Numbered from the stretch's first letter, positions 42,930 through 51,671 are shown. The stretch: 64,000 nt of DNA from UTCFX2 sp963788145 (GCA_963788145.1 CAWBFQ010000013.1:1-64000); one strand, 5' to 3'. The notes: generated from the sequence alone by a model not told the origin. Program-made: numbers and translations.

Positions 42930-43218
42930 GCGCTCAGAATGCAGTGATTCACACAGAGATCCGCGGTACCACGGGCGCCCGGATCAATGACCTCGATGTC
43001 GAGGCCAGGCGTGACCAGCTTGTACGATGTTCTGGTGAAAATGTCCAGGGAAGATTGGGCGCAGGACCTTTTCACCGAGAACGATGGTCGGGTAGCCCCA
43101 GTGCCGGGCTATATGATGGTCCTGGACTCGCAAATGGTTCAGCAGTGGGAGGTCGACAGCATCCCTGTGAAGGACGGGCAGCATCTTAAAATTTGTTCAG
43201 GTAGTTCCGGGTGGCTAG
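42926..43218 (+). CDS. MoaD/ThiS-like sulfur-carrier protein
   Basis: A 96-residue reconstruction: MSAQNAVIHTEIRGTTGARI, then after a shift near 43005 RPGVTSLYDVLVKMSREDWA, VPGYMMVLDSQMVQQWEVDS, IPVKDGQHLK and, after a shift near 43190, FVQVVPGG at the stop. The beta-grasp pattern and the terminal Gly-Gly are those of MoaD-type proteins, which carry thiocarboxylate sulfur for the metal-binding pterin. Dedicated MoaD-like genes are common in aldehyde:ferredoxin oxidoreductase operons. Start overlaps the ferredoxin stop. Confidence 0.7.
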
Positions 43219-43225
43219 GTGCACT

Positions 43226-43960
43226 ATGACTGAGAAAATTCGGATTGTCGGTATCTGCAGCAGCCCGCGCCGGGCCAACACAGAGATCATGCTCAGGGAA
43301 GCGTTGAAGGCTGCAAAAGAGGCCTACCCTGAAATTTCGACCGAGATCGTCACGCTCAAGGCCAAGGTGATCAAACCCTGCTATGACTGCAAGGCATGCG
43401 AGCGGCGCCACTCGATGTCGCTGGCCGACCAATGCGTCCTGGAGGACGATTGGGCGGAAGTGGTGCGACCGCTGGTCGACCCTGTTCCAAACGGGGTCAT
43501 CATGGCGTCGCCGGTTTATTTTTCCGATGTCAACGCCCACATGCGGGCTTTCATGGAACGCTGCACCTCGCTTGTGAAACCCTTCTGGTTCCCCAGCATC
43601 CCCTTTCCTGCGCCGGATTTCTCGCGAACAGCCGCCGGGGCGCTGGCAGTCGGTTTTCACCGTCACGGAGGTCAGGAAACTGCAATCCTTACACAGCTCC
43701 GCTTCTGCGCCATTCTTGGCATGGTGGTTGTAGGGAGCGTGGATCCGGACCATGGGCCAATTGGATATTACGGCGGAGCCGGCTGGGAAGATGTGACCGG
43801 CAGCGCGAGCAGGGAAGCCGTCAAAAAGGACGCCTGGGGGCTGTTTTCAGCCCGGGTGGTCGGCCGCAAGGTCGCCCGCACAGCCATCATGCTGGCTAAG
43901 GCGCCCGAAGTGCACGCGGTGAGCGAAGCATTCGTCTCCCCGATGGCTTCTTACGAATAA
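43226..43960 (+). CDS. iron-sulfur flavoprotein / NADPH-dependent FMN reductase family
   Basis: Intact, 244 residues from the ATG at 43226. Flavodoxin-like start IRIVGICSSPRRANTEIMLR binds the FMN phosphate; the compact Cys motif CYDCKACERRHSMSLADQC is the [4Fe-4S] site of archaeal-type iron-sulfur flavoproteins; VIMASPVYFSDVNAHMRAFM is the second FMN contact. It lies seven bases after the MoaD-like gene. A redox partner of the aldehyde oxidoreductase/ferredoxin pair or a reductase acting on the pathway compound is plausible. Confidence 0.85.
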   Translation: MTEKIRIVGICSSPRRANTEIMLREALKAAKEAYPEISTEIVTLKAKVIKPCYDCKACERRHSMSLADQCVLEDDWAEVVRPLVDPVPNGVIMASPVYFSDVNAHMRAFMERCTSLVKPFWFPSIPFPAPDFSRTAAGALAVGFHRHGGQETAILTQLRFCAILGMVVVGSVDPDHGPIGYYGGAGWEDVTGSASREAVKKDAWGLFSARVVGRKVARTAIMLAKAPEVHAVSEAFVSPMASYE

Positions 43961-44039
43961 GGTTCGTTTCTACGAGAAAATAACTCGGGTCATGTCAGAA
44001 AATCGCTCAGTTGATCCGATCGATGGAGAACACACCGAA

Positions 44040-45141
44040 ATGACACATAAAGAACTTTTATTGATGATCCCAGGCCCAATCCAACCGGAACAGACGTGCT
44101 GAAGGCGATGGGAAGCCCGGTCCGGGCACATTACGGACCAGAATGGACCGAGCTCTACAACCAGACCACTGAGATCGTAAAGCATCTGTTCAATACCGAA
44201 GGGGATGTTTTCCTGATGGTCGGTTCCGGCTCCTGCGGGTTGGACAGCTGCCTGGGCAGCGCTTTCAGCACAGGGGAAAAAGTGATCATCGGGATCAACG
44301 GATTTTTTGGGGAAAGATTAAGAGCGATTGCGGAGGGATACGGACTGACCACGGTGCTCGTGGAAGCCGAATGGGGAAAGCCGTTTGAACCTTCTGATTT
44401 CGAGGCTGCGATCCTGAATAACCCGGATGCCAGGGGGGTGTGCGTAGTCCACCTGGAGACATCGACGACGATCATCAACCCGATTGAAGAAATTGGGGAG
44501 ATCGTAAGAAAGCATGGCCTTTGCTACATGGTCGACGCGGTCTCTTCCCTTGGAGGTATCCCGGTGCAGATGGATGCCTGGAATATAGACCTGTGTGCAA
44601 CCGCTTCCCAGAAATGCCTTGGAGCGCCTCCCGGGTTGGCGCCGGTTGCCGTGGGTCGGCGCGGCTGGGAGTTCATCGACCGATTTCCGACAACCAACCA
44701 CGGCTGGTACACGAACCTGCGCACATGGCGAAAATATGTTCACGAGTGGGGTGATTGGCATCCATTCCCCATCACCATGGCAACAAATAACGTTCTGGCG
44801 CTTAAAACCAGCCTGGACAACCTGCTGAGGGAGGGGGTGGAGTACAGGATGGAGCGTTACAGGCGGCTCGCCTCCGACTTCGAGATGGGCTGCGCAGGAT
44901 CGGTATGCCTCCTTATACTCCTGATGATATGATGGCGCCTGTTTTGACCGCGGCTTATGGACCTGAAGGTGTGCCCACCGGCAAGATCGTCACCTACATG
45001 GCGGAGGAACACCAGATCAAAATAGCCGGCGGCCTGGGAGCTTTGAAAGATAAGATTTTTCGGGTGGGTCACATGGCTCCAACGGTGTCAGAAGGTGACA
45101 TCGATCGTGTTTTGGACGGGTTGAGCCAGTTTAAACCATAG
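44040..45141 (+). CDS. class V aminotransferase, alanine/serine-glyoxylate type
   Basis: Start MTHKELLLMIPGPIQPE; a shift near 44087 leads to LKAMGSPVRAHYGPEWTELY. Cofactor region: MVGSGSCGLDSCLGSAFS, VHLETSTTIINPIEEIGE, YMVDAVSSLGGIPVQMDAWN with the Asp that contacts PLP, and Lys in TASQKCLGAPPGLAPVAV. After a shift near 44890: MPPYTPDDMMAPVLTAAYGP, KIVTYMAEEHQIKIAGGLG, FRVGHMAP. About 367 residues. Members transaminate glyoxylate or pyruvate with alanine, serine or ureidoglycine. In this locus it probably removes or adds nitrogen on a small keto acid. Confidence 0.83.
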
Positions 45142-45168
45142 GGATATTGCTTTACGGAGGGATTAAAA

Positions 45169-45940
45169 TTGAACGAGAAACCTTTGCAAGGGAAGGTCGC
45201 CCTGGTGACCGGGTCTTACCGCAATCTGGGCGCGGTGACCGCTGAAACGCTGGCAAGTTACGGCGCTTCGGTTGTGATCAACGACCTGGATTTGCCGGAT
45301 CTGGCTGGAGTCAGGGATCAGAATCCTCGAGCGCATCCGAGGATATGGAGTCCAGGCGGTTGCGATCCCTGCGGATGTTTCACAAAGCAGCGAGATACGC
45401 AGACTGTGCCAGACAGCCATGGATACCTTTGGTAAGGTCGATATCCTGGTGAATAATGCCGGTCCGTTCAGCATGGACCCCTATTTATCGATGAGCGAAG
45501 CAAGTCTACGACCGGGTGATGGATGTCAACCTGAAAGCGATCTACCTCACCGCTCAGGAAATCGTCCCGGTGATGAAAGCCAACGGATGGGGAAGGATCG
45601 TGAGCATGTCGGCTGGCTCGGCGTATGTTCGCAACCACACGTCTATGGGCTCGCCAAAGTACGGCGTTCAATTCATCACCGAGGAGCTCGCTTTGGAAGC
45701 TGGGTCCTGAGGTCACTGTGAATGCGGTGGCGCCTGGACAGATTTACGAAAGCCTGCCGGACATCGCCGAATTTGATCCAACCTTCGGAGAGCGGTATAC
45801 CGCCCGCTCACCCCTAAAAACGCTAGTCACCCGAAAGGATGTCGCCACTCTTATCGCAAATTTATGCACGCCGGCTTACGATCGGATCACCGGCAGTCAC
45901 CATCAAGATCGATGCTGGAGCAGAGATCTGGCGGTTTTAA
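45169..45940 (+). CDS. short-chain dehydrogenase/reductase
   Basis: TTG start after ACGGAGGG. Cofactor motif VALVTGSYRNLGAVTAETLA, LVNNAGPF, catalytic Ser in IVSMSAGSAYV and the Tyr/Lys pair YGLAK, which is seen only by joining two frames near 45655. C-terminus VTVNAVAPGQIYESLPDIAE and VTIKIDAGAEIWRF. Shifts near 45320, 45510, 45655, 45710 and 45895. About 257 residues. It precedes KDPG aldolase and KDG kinase and may be a hydroxy-acid or gluconate 5-dehydrogenase-like enzyme in the same pathway. Confidence 0.82.
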
Positions 45941-46045
45941 GCGAGTTGCTTCTGGACAGTTTGGGCTTGACGTTCAAAGCGGCAGGACAGTGCTGCTCTG
46001 AAAAATAGTCGTCAATTTGACATTGATATTCGGAAAGGAAAACGC

Positions 46046-46686
46046 ATGGACATTTTAGAAATCACGGGAAAACATGGGCTGCTGGCGGCCATTGAGCTTC
46101 AAAAAGCGCAGGATGCAATTCCCGTTGGCACGCGCTCTGATGGATGGTGGTCTGACAGTGGCAGAAATCACATTTCGCACCTCCGCCGCTGCAGATGCGA
46201 TCCGAACCATGTCGGCGGCTTACCCGGAGATGATGGTTGGGGCAGGATCGATCATCAGCGTCGAGCGGGCTGAAGAAGCCGTGGCTGCAGGAGCCAGGTT
46301 CATCGTCTCGGCCGGGTTCAACCCGCGCTGGTGGATTGGTGCATTGAAGAGAGGTTTGCCCACGCTGCCCGGGGTGGCAACGGCTTCTGAAATCACCCAG
46401 GGGATGGTGCGCGGTCTAAAAGTTCTCAAGTTCTTCCCGGCCGAAGTGATGGGCGGCATGAACGGTCTCAAGGCGCTGTCGGCGCCGTTTCCGGCGAATG
46501 AAGTTTATCCCTATGGGAGGTGTATCGGCTGCCAACCTGGCGGATTATCTTCGTGCATGCCTTGCGTCCATGCCTGCGGAGGCAGTTGGCCGGTGAATAA
46601 GAAATTAATCTGCTGAAGGTCGGTTTGCCGAGGTCACGCAGCTGACGCGCGAAGCGTTAGCGATCATCAAAGAAGTGAGGGGATAA
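46046..46686 (+). CDS. eda: 2-dehydro-3-deoxy-phosphogluconate (KDPG/KHG) aldolase
   Basis: MDILEITGKHGLLAAIELQK then, after a shift near 46125, VARALMDGGLTVAEITFRT with the catalytic Glu, VGAGSIISVERAEEAVAAGA, FIVSAGFNP, GVATASEITQGM, the Schiff-base Lys in LKVLKFFPAE, and after a shift near 46500 FIPMGGVSAANLADYLR and ACGGSWPV. The tail EGRFAEVTQLTREALAIIKE runs to 46686. About 213 residues. It cleaves KDPG to pyruvate and glyceraldehyde-3-phosphate, or KHG to pyruvate and glyoxylate. With the kinase one base downstream this is an Entner-Doudoroff-type branch; glyoxylate would suit the aminotransferase. Confidence 0.88.
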
Positions 46687-46687
46687 A

Positions 46688-47744
46688 ATGAGCGAGAAAA
46701 AACCTCGAGTTGTCACGTTGGGAGAAATCATGCTGCGGCTGAAATCGCCGGGTTTCGAGCGGCTGCTGCAGTCCGGCAGATTCGAAGTGACCTTTGCAGG
46801 TGGTGAAGCAAATGTTGCTGTTTCGCTGGCAAATTTTGGAGTGGATGCTGCTTTTGTGACCGTCTTACCTAAGAATGCGGTGGCAAACGCCTGCATTTCT
46901 TTCCTGCGCGGGACCGGGGTGGATACGCGTTTGATCCAGCGCGGTGGTGACCGCATCGGGATCTACTATTTGGAAGCTGGAGCAAACCAGCGCCCTTCGG
47001 TCGTGATCTATGATCGCATGAATTCATCGATTGCCAACGCCGACCTCGAGCAGTTCAATTGGGATGAGATCTTTTCTGGGGCGGATTGGTTTCACATCTC
47101 GGGAATCACACCGGCTATCAGCCAAAAGGCGGCGGATCTGGCGATTACCGCAGTTCAAGCAAGCGAAGCTGCACGAAGTGACCGTTTCCTGCGACTACAA
47201 TTACCGCAAGAATTTGTGGAAGTACGGAAAAAAACCGGTCGAGGTCATGGGTGAACTTGTGAAATATGTCGATGTAGGGATTGCCAACGAAGAGGATTGC
47301 CAACTCGCATTAGATGTAAAAGTTGACGAGCAGTCGTGGAAAAATGATATTCAAAGCGGCGAGCTGAATGTTGGAAAATTTAAAGCCCTGTGCGAAGCTG
47401 TGTTGGAAGAATTTCCCAATCTGAAGATGCAGGCCATCACCCTGCGCCAAAGTTACAGCGCTGACCATAACGGCTGGTCGGGATGCCTGCATGATCGCAA
47501 GGACTTTTTTGTCGGGCCGCATTACGATATTACCGATATTGTCGACCGAGTTGGCGGGGGTGATGCCTTTGCCGGTGGGTTGATCTACCGTTTATCCAAT
47601 GGATTTTCCACCAAGGAAGCCCTGGATTTTGCTGTCGCGGCTTCGTGCTTGAAGCACTCTATCGTCGGTGATTTCAACCGTGTCTCCGCCGAAGAAGTAT
47701 TCCGCCTTCTTGGGGGCGACAAATCTGGCCGCGTGCAACGCTAA
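46688..47744 (+). CDS. kdgK: 2-keto-3-deoxygluconate kinase, PfkB family
   Basis: VVTLGEIMLRLKSPGFERLL and QSGRFEVTFAGGEANVAVSL form the sugar-binding N-terminus; GVDTRLIQRGGDRIGIYYLE; CDYNYRKNLWK follows a shift near 47165; the catalytic C-terminal motif is DRVGGGDAFAGGL with Asp in GGGDAF. About 351 residues, longer than a typical 310-residue KdgK, matching a bacterial subgroup. It starts one base after eda. Makes KDPG from KDG for the aldolase. Last gene of the island; the strand changes downstream. Confidence 0.88.
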
Positions 47745-47778
47745 AAGGTTCGCTCCGTCAAGATATTCTCCTTAAAGC

Positions 47779-47897
47779 ACCCATCTCGAACTTCCTCGTA
47801 ACAATTCGGTGGGGAGTTCTGCGAGTTTGTCACGCGGGTCAAAGCGTAACATTTCCAGAAACTCTTCCACTGCGATGTCACGCAGTTCGAGATGGGT
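47779..47897. repeat. 14-bp perfect inverted repeat bracketing 119 bp
   Basis: ACCCATCTCGAACT (47779-47792) is exactly complementary to AGTTCGAGATGGGT (47884-47897). It lies 13 bases beyond the 3' end of tRNA-Glu, between convergent kdgK and tRNA. On the minus strand it encodes the fragment LELRDIAVEEFLEMLRFDPR without a start. It could be a small non-autonomous element, a folded RNA 3' region or a bidirectional transcription barrier. Confidence 0.5.
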
Positions 47898-47910
47898 TTT
47901 CTTACTTAGG

Positions 47911-47983
47911 TGCCCCCACAGGGATTCGAACCCTGGTTTTAGCCTTGAAAGGGCTGCGTCCTGGTCCCCTAGACGATGGGGGC
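47911..47983 (-). tRNA. tRNA-Glu (anticodon UUC)
   Basis: 73 bases on the minus strand. Acceptor GCCCCCA pairs with TGGGGGC (47977-47983 and 47912-47918), discriminator A; D-stem GTCT/GGAC; anticodon loop CTTTCAA between CAGCC and GGCTA, giving UUC; T-arm CAGGG-TTCGAAT-CCCTG. CCA is not encoded. It lies 90 bases downstream of khpB on the same strand. Confidence 0.95.
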
Positions 47984-48073
47984 AAAGCGTCAGGATTTTA
48001 CCATTGGATGGTATCTGGGTCAAGCATTCTATGAAAATTGCTCGACCTTCCCTTGCATGTTCAATCCTGGCTG

Positions 48074-48853
48074 TTACTTGGGTGTGATCGTGACTTTGCG
48101 GCACGGCTCCTCGCCAATGCTTTCCGTGGTCACGAAAGGATTTTCGCGCAGCTCGATATGCACCAGTCGGCGCTCGTTGGCCGGCATCGGCTCGAGAACC
48201 TGCCGCCGTCCCGTTTTTATCGCCTGCTCGGCCATACGGCGGGCAAGCTGGCGTAGCTGGTTAACTCGCCGCGCCCGATAGCCCTGCACGTCCACCACAA
48301 GCGAGATCGAGTGCCCTAATTCTTTACCGATAATCAAGCTGGAAATGTATTGCAGTGCATTCAGCGTCTCGGCGCGCGGACCAATCAGGATATTCAGATC
48401 GTCGCCCTGGATGTCCACGTAAACCGGCGGTTTGCTGTGGCGGTCTTCGGGGTCGCCATAGCGCGCCGTCACTTTTGCCGGCACTTTCATGCGTTCGACC
48501 AGGTCTTCCAGCACCTGGCGCGCCACCTGCAAAGCTGGGTCGTTCTCATCCGCTGCTTCCGAAGATATTTCCGGCCGGGCAGCGGCTGCCTCAACTTCCT
48601 CTACCGGCGCGGCCTGTGGAAGCGCAACCGGCGCAGAGTCGACTGGCGGAGCACTGATGACAGTCGGAGCGCCTTTTACCACCAGACGCACGCGTGCTTG
48701 CCGGAAACCTAAACCGAACAAGCCCTTGCTTCCACCATCCAGCACTTCAACTACAACGGCATCTTCAGCCAGGCCTAAATCTGCAAGGCCTTTAGCCACG
48801 GCTTCTTCGACGCTAGGAGCAATGATTTCGATATTTGCACGGTTCTCGCTCAT
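48074..48853 (-). CDS. khpB: RNA-binding protein KhpB (Jag/SpoIIIJ-associated)
   Basis: 259 residues, intact. Jag N-terminal domain (residues 1-50: IIAPSVEEAVAKGLADLG, GSKGLFGLGFRQARVRL), an Ala/Pro/Glu-rich linker, a KH domain (VYVDIQGDDLNILIGPRAET, LNALQYISSLIIG) and a C-terminal R3H domain (RQLARRMAEQAIKTGRRQVL, NERRLVHIELREN). It binds RNA and in Firmicutes influences cell-wall synthesis and division. Fourth gene after rnpA in this cluster, 33 bases downstream of yidC, the usual pairing. Confidence 0.95.
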   Translation of the reverse strand: MSENRANIEIIAPSVEEAVAKGLADLGLAEDAVVVEVLDGGSKGLFGLGFRQARVRLVVKGAPTVISAPPVDSAPVALPQAAPVEEVEAAAARPEISSEAADENDPALQVARQVLEDLVERMKVPAKVTARYGDPEDRHSKPPVYVDIQGDDLNILIGPRAETLNALQYISSLIIGKELGHSISLVVDVQGYRARRVNQLRQLARRMAEQAIKTGRRQVLEPMPANERRLVHIELRENPFVTTESIGEEPCRKVTITPK

Positions 48854-48886
48854 CTTAGCCTCTTCAAAGGACGGAATCCCAAAAAA

Positions 48887-49645
48887 TTACTTACCCAACA
48901 ATTTTCCAGGAAGCAGGTTCCGCCAGTTCAATTTGCCCATCGCTGCATACTGGGCAATGGTTACAAGGTTACCGGTAACGAAATATAACGCCAGACCAGA
49001 GGCGAAAGTTAACGCCAGGTAGCCCATCAAGATCGGCATGTAGAGATTCATCGCTTGGGTCATCTGGGCGCCCAATTCGCCAGGCTGCGAGGGCGGCGTC
49101 ATCAGTTTGGATTGCATAAAGGTGGTGATAACGACCAGGATCGCCAGAATCGGGATGCCGATGCCAAAGATATAGAAGCGCTCCGGCTGGCTGAGGTTCA
49201 TCCAGAGGAACTGGTTATTGATCGGGATCAACTCCGATGTATCGATAAACGGGTAAATATGCCTGGACAATTCCAGCATTTGCGTAGGCGTCACCGCCAG
49301 GGCGCGCGTGATGGATTGGTACAACCCGATAATGATCGGGAATTGGATCAGCGTCGGCAGGCAAGAACCAAGCGGGTTCACTCCCATCTGCTGGTACAGC
49401 TTCATCTGCTCTTGCTGCATTTTCTGTTTATCGTCTTTATATTTCTTCTGTAAATCCAGCCATTCTTTGGATTTTTGCATATCTTGCATCTTCTGGGCGC
49501 TCTTCATCTGTTGAGCGCTCAGCGGCGTGGTGAGCAGCCGCACAACAATCGTGAAGATAATGATCGCAAGCCCAAAATTCCCCAGAATGCTGTAGATCCA
49601 CAGCAGGGCATTCATCATCGGATTAAGGATCAATAAATCCCACAT
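48887..49645 (-). CDS. yidC: membrane protein insertase YidC/Oxa1
   Basis: 252 residues, intact. The N-terminal helix is followed by a second helix with the essential groove Arg36 (FTIVVRLLTTPLSAQQM), a cytoplasmic coiled hairpin (KYKDDKQKMQQEQMKLYQQM), then GVNPLGSCLPTLIQFPIIIG and three more helices ending ALTFASGLALYFVTGNLVTI. This is the short form without a periplasmic domain, typical of monoderm bacteria. Inserts membrane proteins alone or with SecYEG. Confidence 0.95.
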   Translation of the reverse strand: MWDLLILNPMMNALLWIYSILGNFGLAIIIFTIVVRLLTTPLSAQQMKSAQKMQDMQKSKEWLDLQKKYKDDKQKMQQEQMKLYQQMGVNPLGSCLPTLIQFPIIIGLYQSITRALAVTPTQMLELSRHIYPFIDTSELIPINNQFLWMNLSQPERFYIFGIGIPILAILVVITTFMQSKLMTPPSQPGELGAQMTQAMNLYMPILMGYLALTFASGLALYFVTGNLVTIAQYAAMGKLNWRNLLPGKLLGK

Positions 49646-49702
49646 GTTATTCTATCCATTTCAAGAATCGAGGCTTCATTCAGGTCATCCTTAGCCAGGC
49701 GT

Positions 49703-50788
49703 TTACTTCGCAGGGATAAACGCCCAACGTTGTGTGCCTTCAAAATTGATCGCAACCAACACCGTGTCCGAGCCGTTCAAAGCAACCAGGATACTGTCGC
49801 CCGCCGCCACCAGGTCGGACTGAATCTTACCACCTAACGGCTTGCTCCACACGATGGTTCCATTTTCAGCGTCAACCGCATACATGGTGCCGCTTTCAGA
49901 ACCGAAAAACACTTTCCCATCCACCACCAGGGGACGACCGGTAATGGCGCGAGGGTCCGCCGTATCCGGCTGGATCTGCCACTTAATGGTCCCGGTTGGC
50001 GCGTCGACAGCATAGAATATACCGCCAATATCCCCATAATACAGAACGTCATCAACCAGCGCCGGACCAGACCAAACCCAGTTTGATGCGGGTGTGCGCC
50101 ATAAAACTTCACCGTTGCTCGTATCCAGAGCGACCATCTCGTTCGCGAACGTGCCGGCGTACAGTCTTCCTGCAGGATCCAGCGTTGGCGTGCCAGCGAT
50201 CGCTCCGCCCAAATCCCCACTGTTCCACAACGTGTTACCCGTTTCCACATTAATCGCAGTGACCGAATGGTCCATCGATGCCTGGAATAGGGTCTGATCA
50301 TCGACAACAGGGCTGGCCCAAAGGCTGTCTTGCGAGTCGAAAGTCCACCGCAGTTGGCCGGTACTGGTCAAGGCGTAAAGGTTGCCATCCGAAGAAGGGG
50401 CAAAGACGCCCGCTGCAGATGTTGCCGGGGTGGCAAGAAAGCGGTCGACAGCTTCTGAAAAAGCCCAGTTTTGTTGTCCATTCGCAGCTGGATTCAAGCT
50501 ATAGACAATATGGTCGTATCCACCGACAATCAGCTGCCCATCTCCGGCAATTGCCGGGGCCGCATAGAAGAACATTTTATTGTCTCTTTCGGCTGGGAAA
50601 CGCCATTTTTCCGCGCCACTGGTCAGGTTTATTGCATAAACGAAGGAATTATTCGCCAGGTAAGCTGTCTCCGCATCCGCAGACACCCCAGGCCAACTGG
50701 TGGCGAGGGCGGCGTTGCCGGTACAGCCGGTGAGCAGGATGCTCAGGAGCGCAATCGAAACAAGAAGAACAAAAGCAGATTTTTTCAT
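49703..50788 (-). CDS. lipoprotein with PQQ-like beta-propeller, BamB-like fold
   Basis: 361 residues, intact. Signal peptide with lipobox LLTGC (Cys22). Repeats of the PQQ-enzyme type: YLANNSFVYAINLTSGAEKW, YDHIVYSLNPAANGQQNWAF, GNLYALTSTGQLRWTFDSQ, SVTAINVETGNTLWNSGDLG, EMVALDTSNGEVLWRTPASN, GIFYAVDAPTGTIKWQIQPD and GTMYAVDAENGTIVWSKPLG, which make a seven-bladed propeller. It lies between yidD and yidC, 58 bases upstream of yidC and 10 bases after yidD, so it is co-transcribed with the insertion machinery. Chloroflexota lack the BAM complex in most lineages, so a scaffold role in membrane-protein or envelope assembly is an inference. Confidence 0.9.
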   Translation of the reverse strand: MKKSAFVLLVSIALLSILLTGCTGNAALATSWPGVSADAETAYLANNSFVYAINLTSGAEKWRFPAERDNKMFFYAAPAIAGDGQLIVGGYDHIVYSLNPAANGQQNWAFSEAVDRFLATPATSAAGVFAPSSDGNLYALTSTGQLRWTFDSQDSLWASPVVDDQTLFQASMDHSVTAINVETGNTLWNSGDLGGAIAGTPTLDPAGRLYAGTFANEMVALDTSNGEVLWRTPASNWVWSGPALVDDVLYYGDIGGIFYAVDAPTGTIKWQIQPDTADPRAITGRPLVVDGKVFFGSESGTMYAVDAENGTIVWSKPLGGKIQSDLVAAGDSILVALNGSDTVLVAINFEGTQRWAFIPAK

Positions 50789-50797
50789 ATTTGTGTC

Positions 50798-51103
50798 TCA
50801 AGGCACCGGGTCATAGCCGCCCGGATTGAAAGGATTGCAGCGCAGAACGCGCCAGGCAGCCATCAAACTACCTTTGATCGCCCCATACTTGTAGATTGCC
50901 TGGTAACCATAATGGGAGCAGGATGGATGAAACCGGCAGGTATCGGGAGGCAATGTGCGCGAAAAGGTTGCCTGGTACAGACGGATAACTGCCAGCAGCA
51001 GGTAGCGGGGAATATTCCATAGGGTCAGCGGTAGATCGCGCAGTTTGGGCTCAACCACCGGCTCATCCGGGATCGGTCGCCTGTTTTTTTTCTGAGTTGT
51101 CAT
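50798..51103 (-). CDS. yidD: membrane protein insertion efficiency factor YidD
   Basis: 101 residues. Core: LLLAVIRLYQATFSRTLPPD, then CRFHPSCSHYGYQAIYKYGA with the two conserved Cys, and GSLMAAWRVLRCNPFNPGGY with DPVP at the end. The N-terminus is extended by about 25 charged residues relative to the usual 70-85. The start overlaps rnpA by 41 bases in another frame, as is common for this gene pair. Amphipathic membrane-associated helper of YidC. Confidence 0.95.
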   Translation of the reverse strand: MTTQKKNRRPIPDEPVVEPKLRDLPLTLWNIPRYLLLAVIRLYQATFSRTLPPDTCRFHPSCSHYGYQAIYKYGAIKGSLMAAWRVLRCNPFNPGGYDPVP

Positions 51104-51467
51104 TTGCTTTCACCAACACTCTCGCCCTCCGTAGCAAAGTAAGCACAGCAGCTTGGGTCTGCTGGAAATTTGCCTCAGCCATGCGAGAACGGGCAATCAG
51201 TAACATCTCTCTGCCGGGTGATATCTGAGCCAGGTATGGGGACAAAGCAGCACGCAGCAGTCGCTTGGCCCGGTTGCGTGCCACCGCCTTACCGACAGAC
51301 CGCCCGGCAATCACCGAAACGCGCACCTCGGGGGGCTGCCCAGGCAGGTCTACCAACACGATAAGCGGGTGGGCATGCGATTTTCCAGTACGCCGCACCC
51401 GCTGAATATCGGTTGATCTGGTCAGGCGAAATCTGCGCTTCAACCGGACGATTCTCCGCCCGCGCAC
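51063..51467 (-). CDS. rnpA: ribonuclease P protein component
   Basis: 134 residues. LKRRFRLTRSTDIQRVRRTG at the N-terminus, RVSVIAGRSVGKAVARNRAK with the RNR RNA-binding signature (ARNRAKRLLR), and a C-terminal extension KANDNSEKKQATDPG that overlaps yidD. The ATG at 51467 is used; a start nearer LKRRFRL is possible. Assists the catalytic RNA in tRNA 5' maturation. It lies 27 bases downstream of rpmH, the standard order. Confidence 0.94.
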   Translation of the reverse strand: MRGRRIVRLKRRFRLTRSTDIQRVRRTGKSHAHPLIVLVDLPGQPPEVRVSVIAGRSVGKAVARNRAKRLLRAALSPYLAQISPGREMLLIARSRMAEANFQQTQAAVLTLLRRARVLVKANDNSEKKQATDPG

Positions 51468-51494
51468 ATGCGCCTAGCAACAAGGATCTCAGAA

Positions 51495-51671
51495 TCAACT
51501 ATTCCAGTTGATTTTCTTGACGTGGTTGTTCATGCTTACCGTCAGGCGTTGGCGGCCTTTGGCGCGGCGGCTCTTGAGAACCCTGCGACCATCTGCTGTT
51601 GCCATGCGAGAACGAAAACCATGCACGCGCATGCGTCGACGAATTTTTGGTTGATAAGTGCGTTTGGTCAT
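51495..51671 (-). CDS. rpmH: 50S ribosomal protein L34
   Basis: 58-residue gene: MTKRTYQPKIRRRMRVHGFR, SRMATADGRRVLKSRRAKGR and QRLTVSMNNHVKKINWNS. It has the invariant KRTYQP start and the GRRVLKxRRAKGR motif; the tail is about 12 residues longer than the 44-46 usual. GGAAGAG lies just before the ATG. First gene of the rpmH-rnpA-yidD-yidC-khpB transcript. Confidence 0.95.
   Translation of the reverse strand: MTKRTYQPKIRRRMRVHGFRSRMATADGRRVLKSRRAKGRQRLTVSMNNHVKKINWNS

Noticed and set aside
47772..48104. Minus-strand frame of 110 codons
   Set aside because: It runs straight through the tRNA-Glu gene, lacks a ribosome site and includes the arms of an inverted repeat; only its last 40 codons look protein-like.
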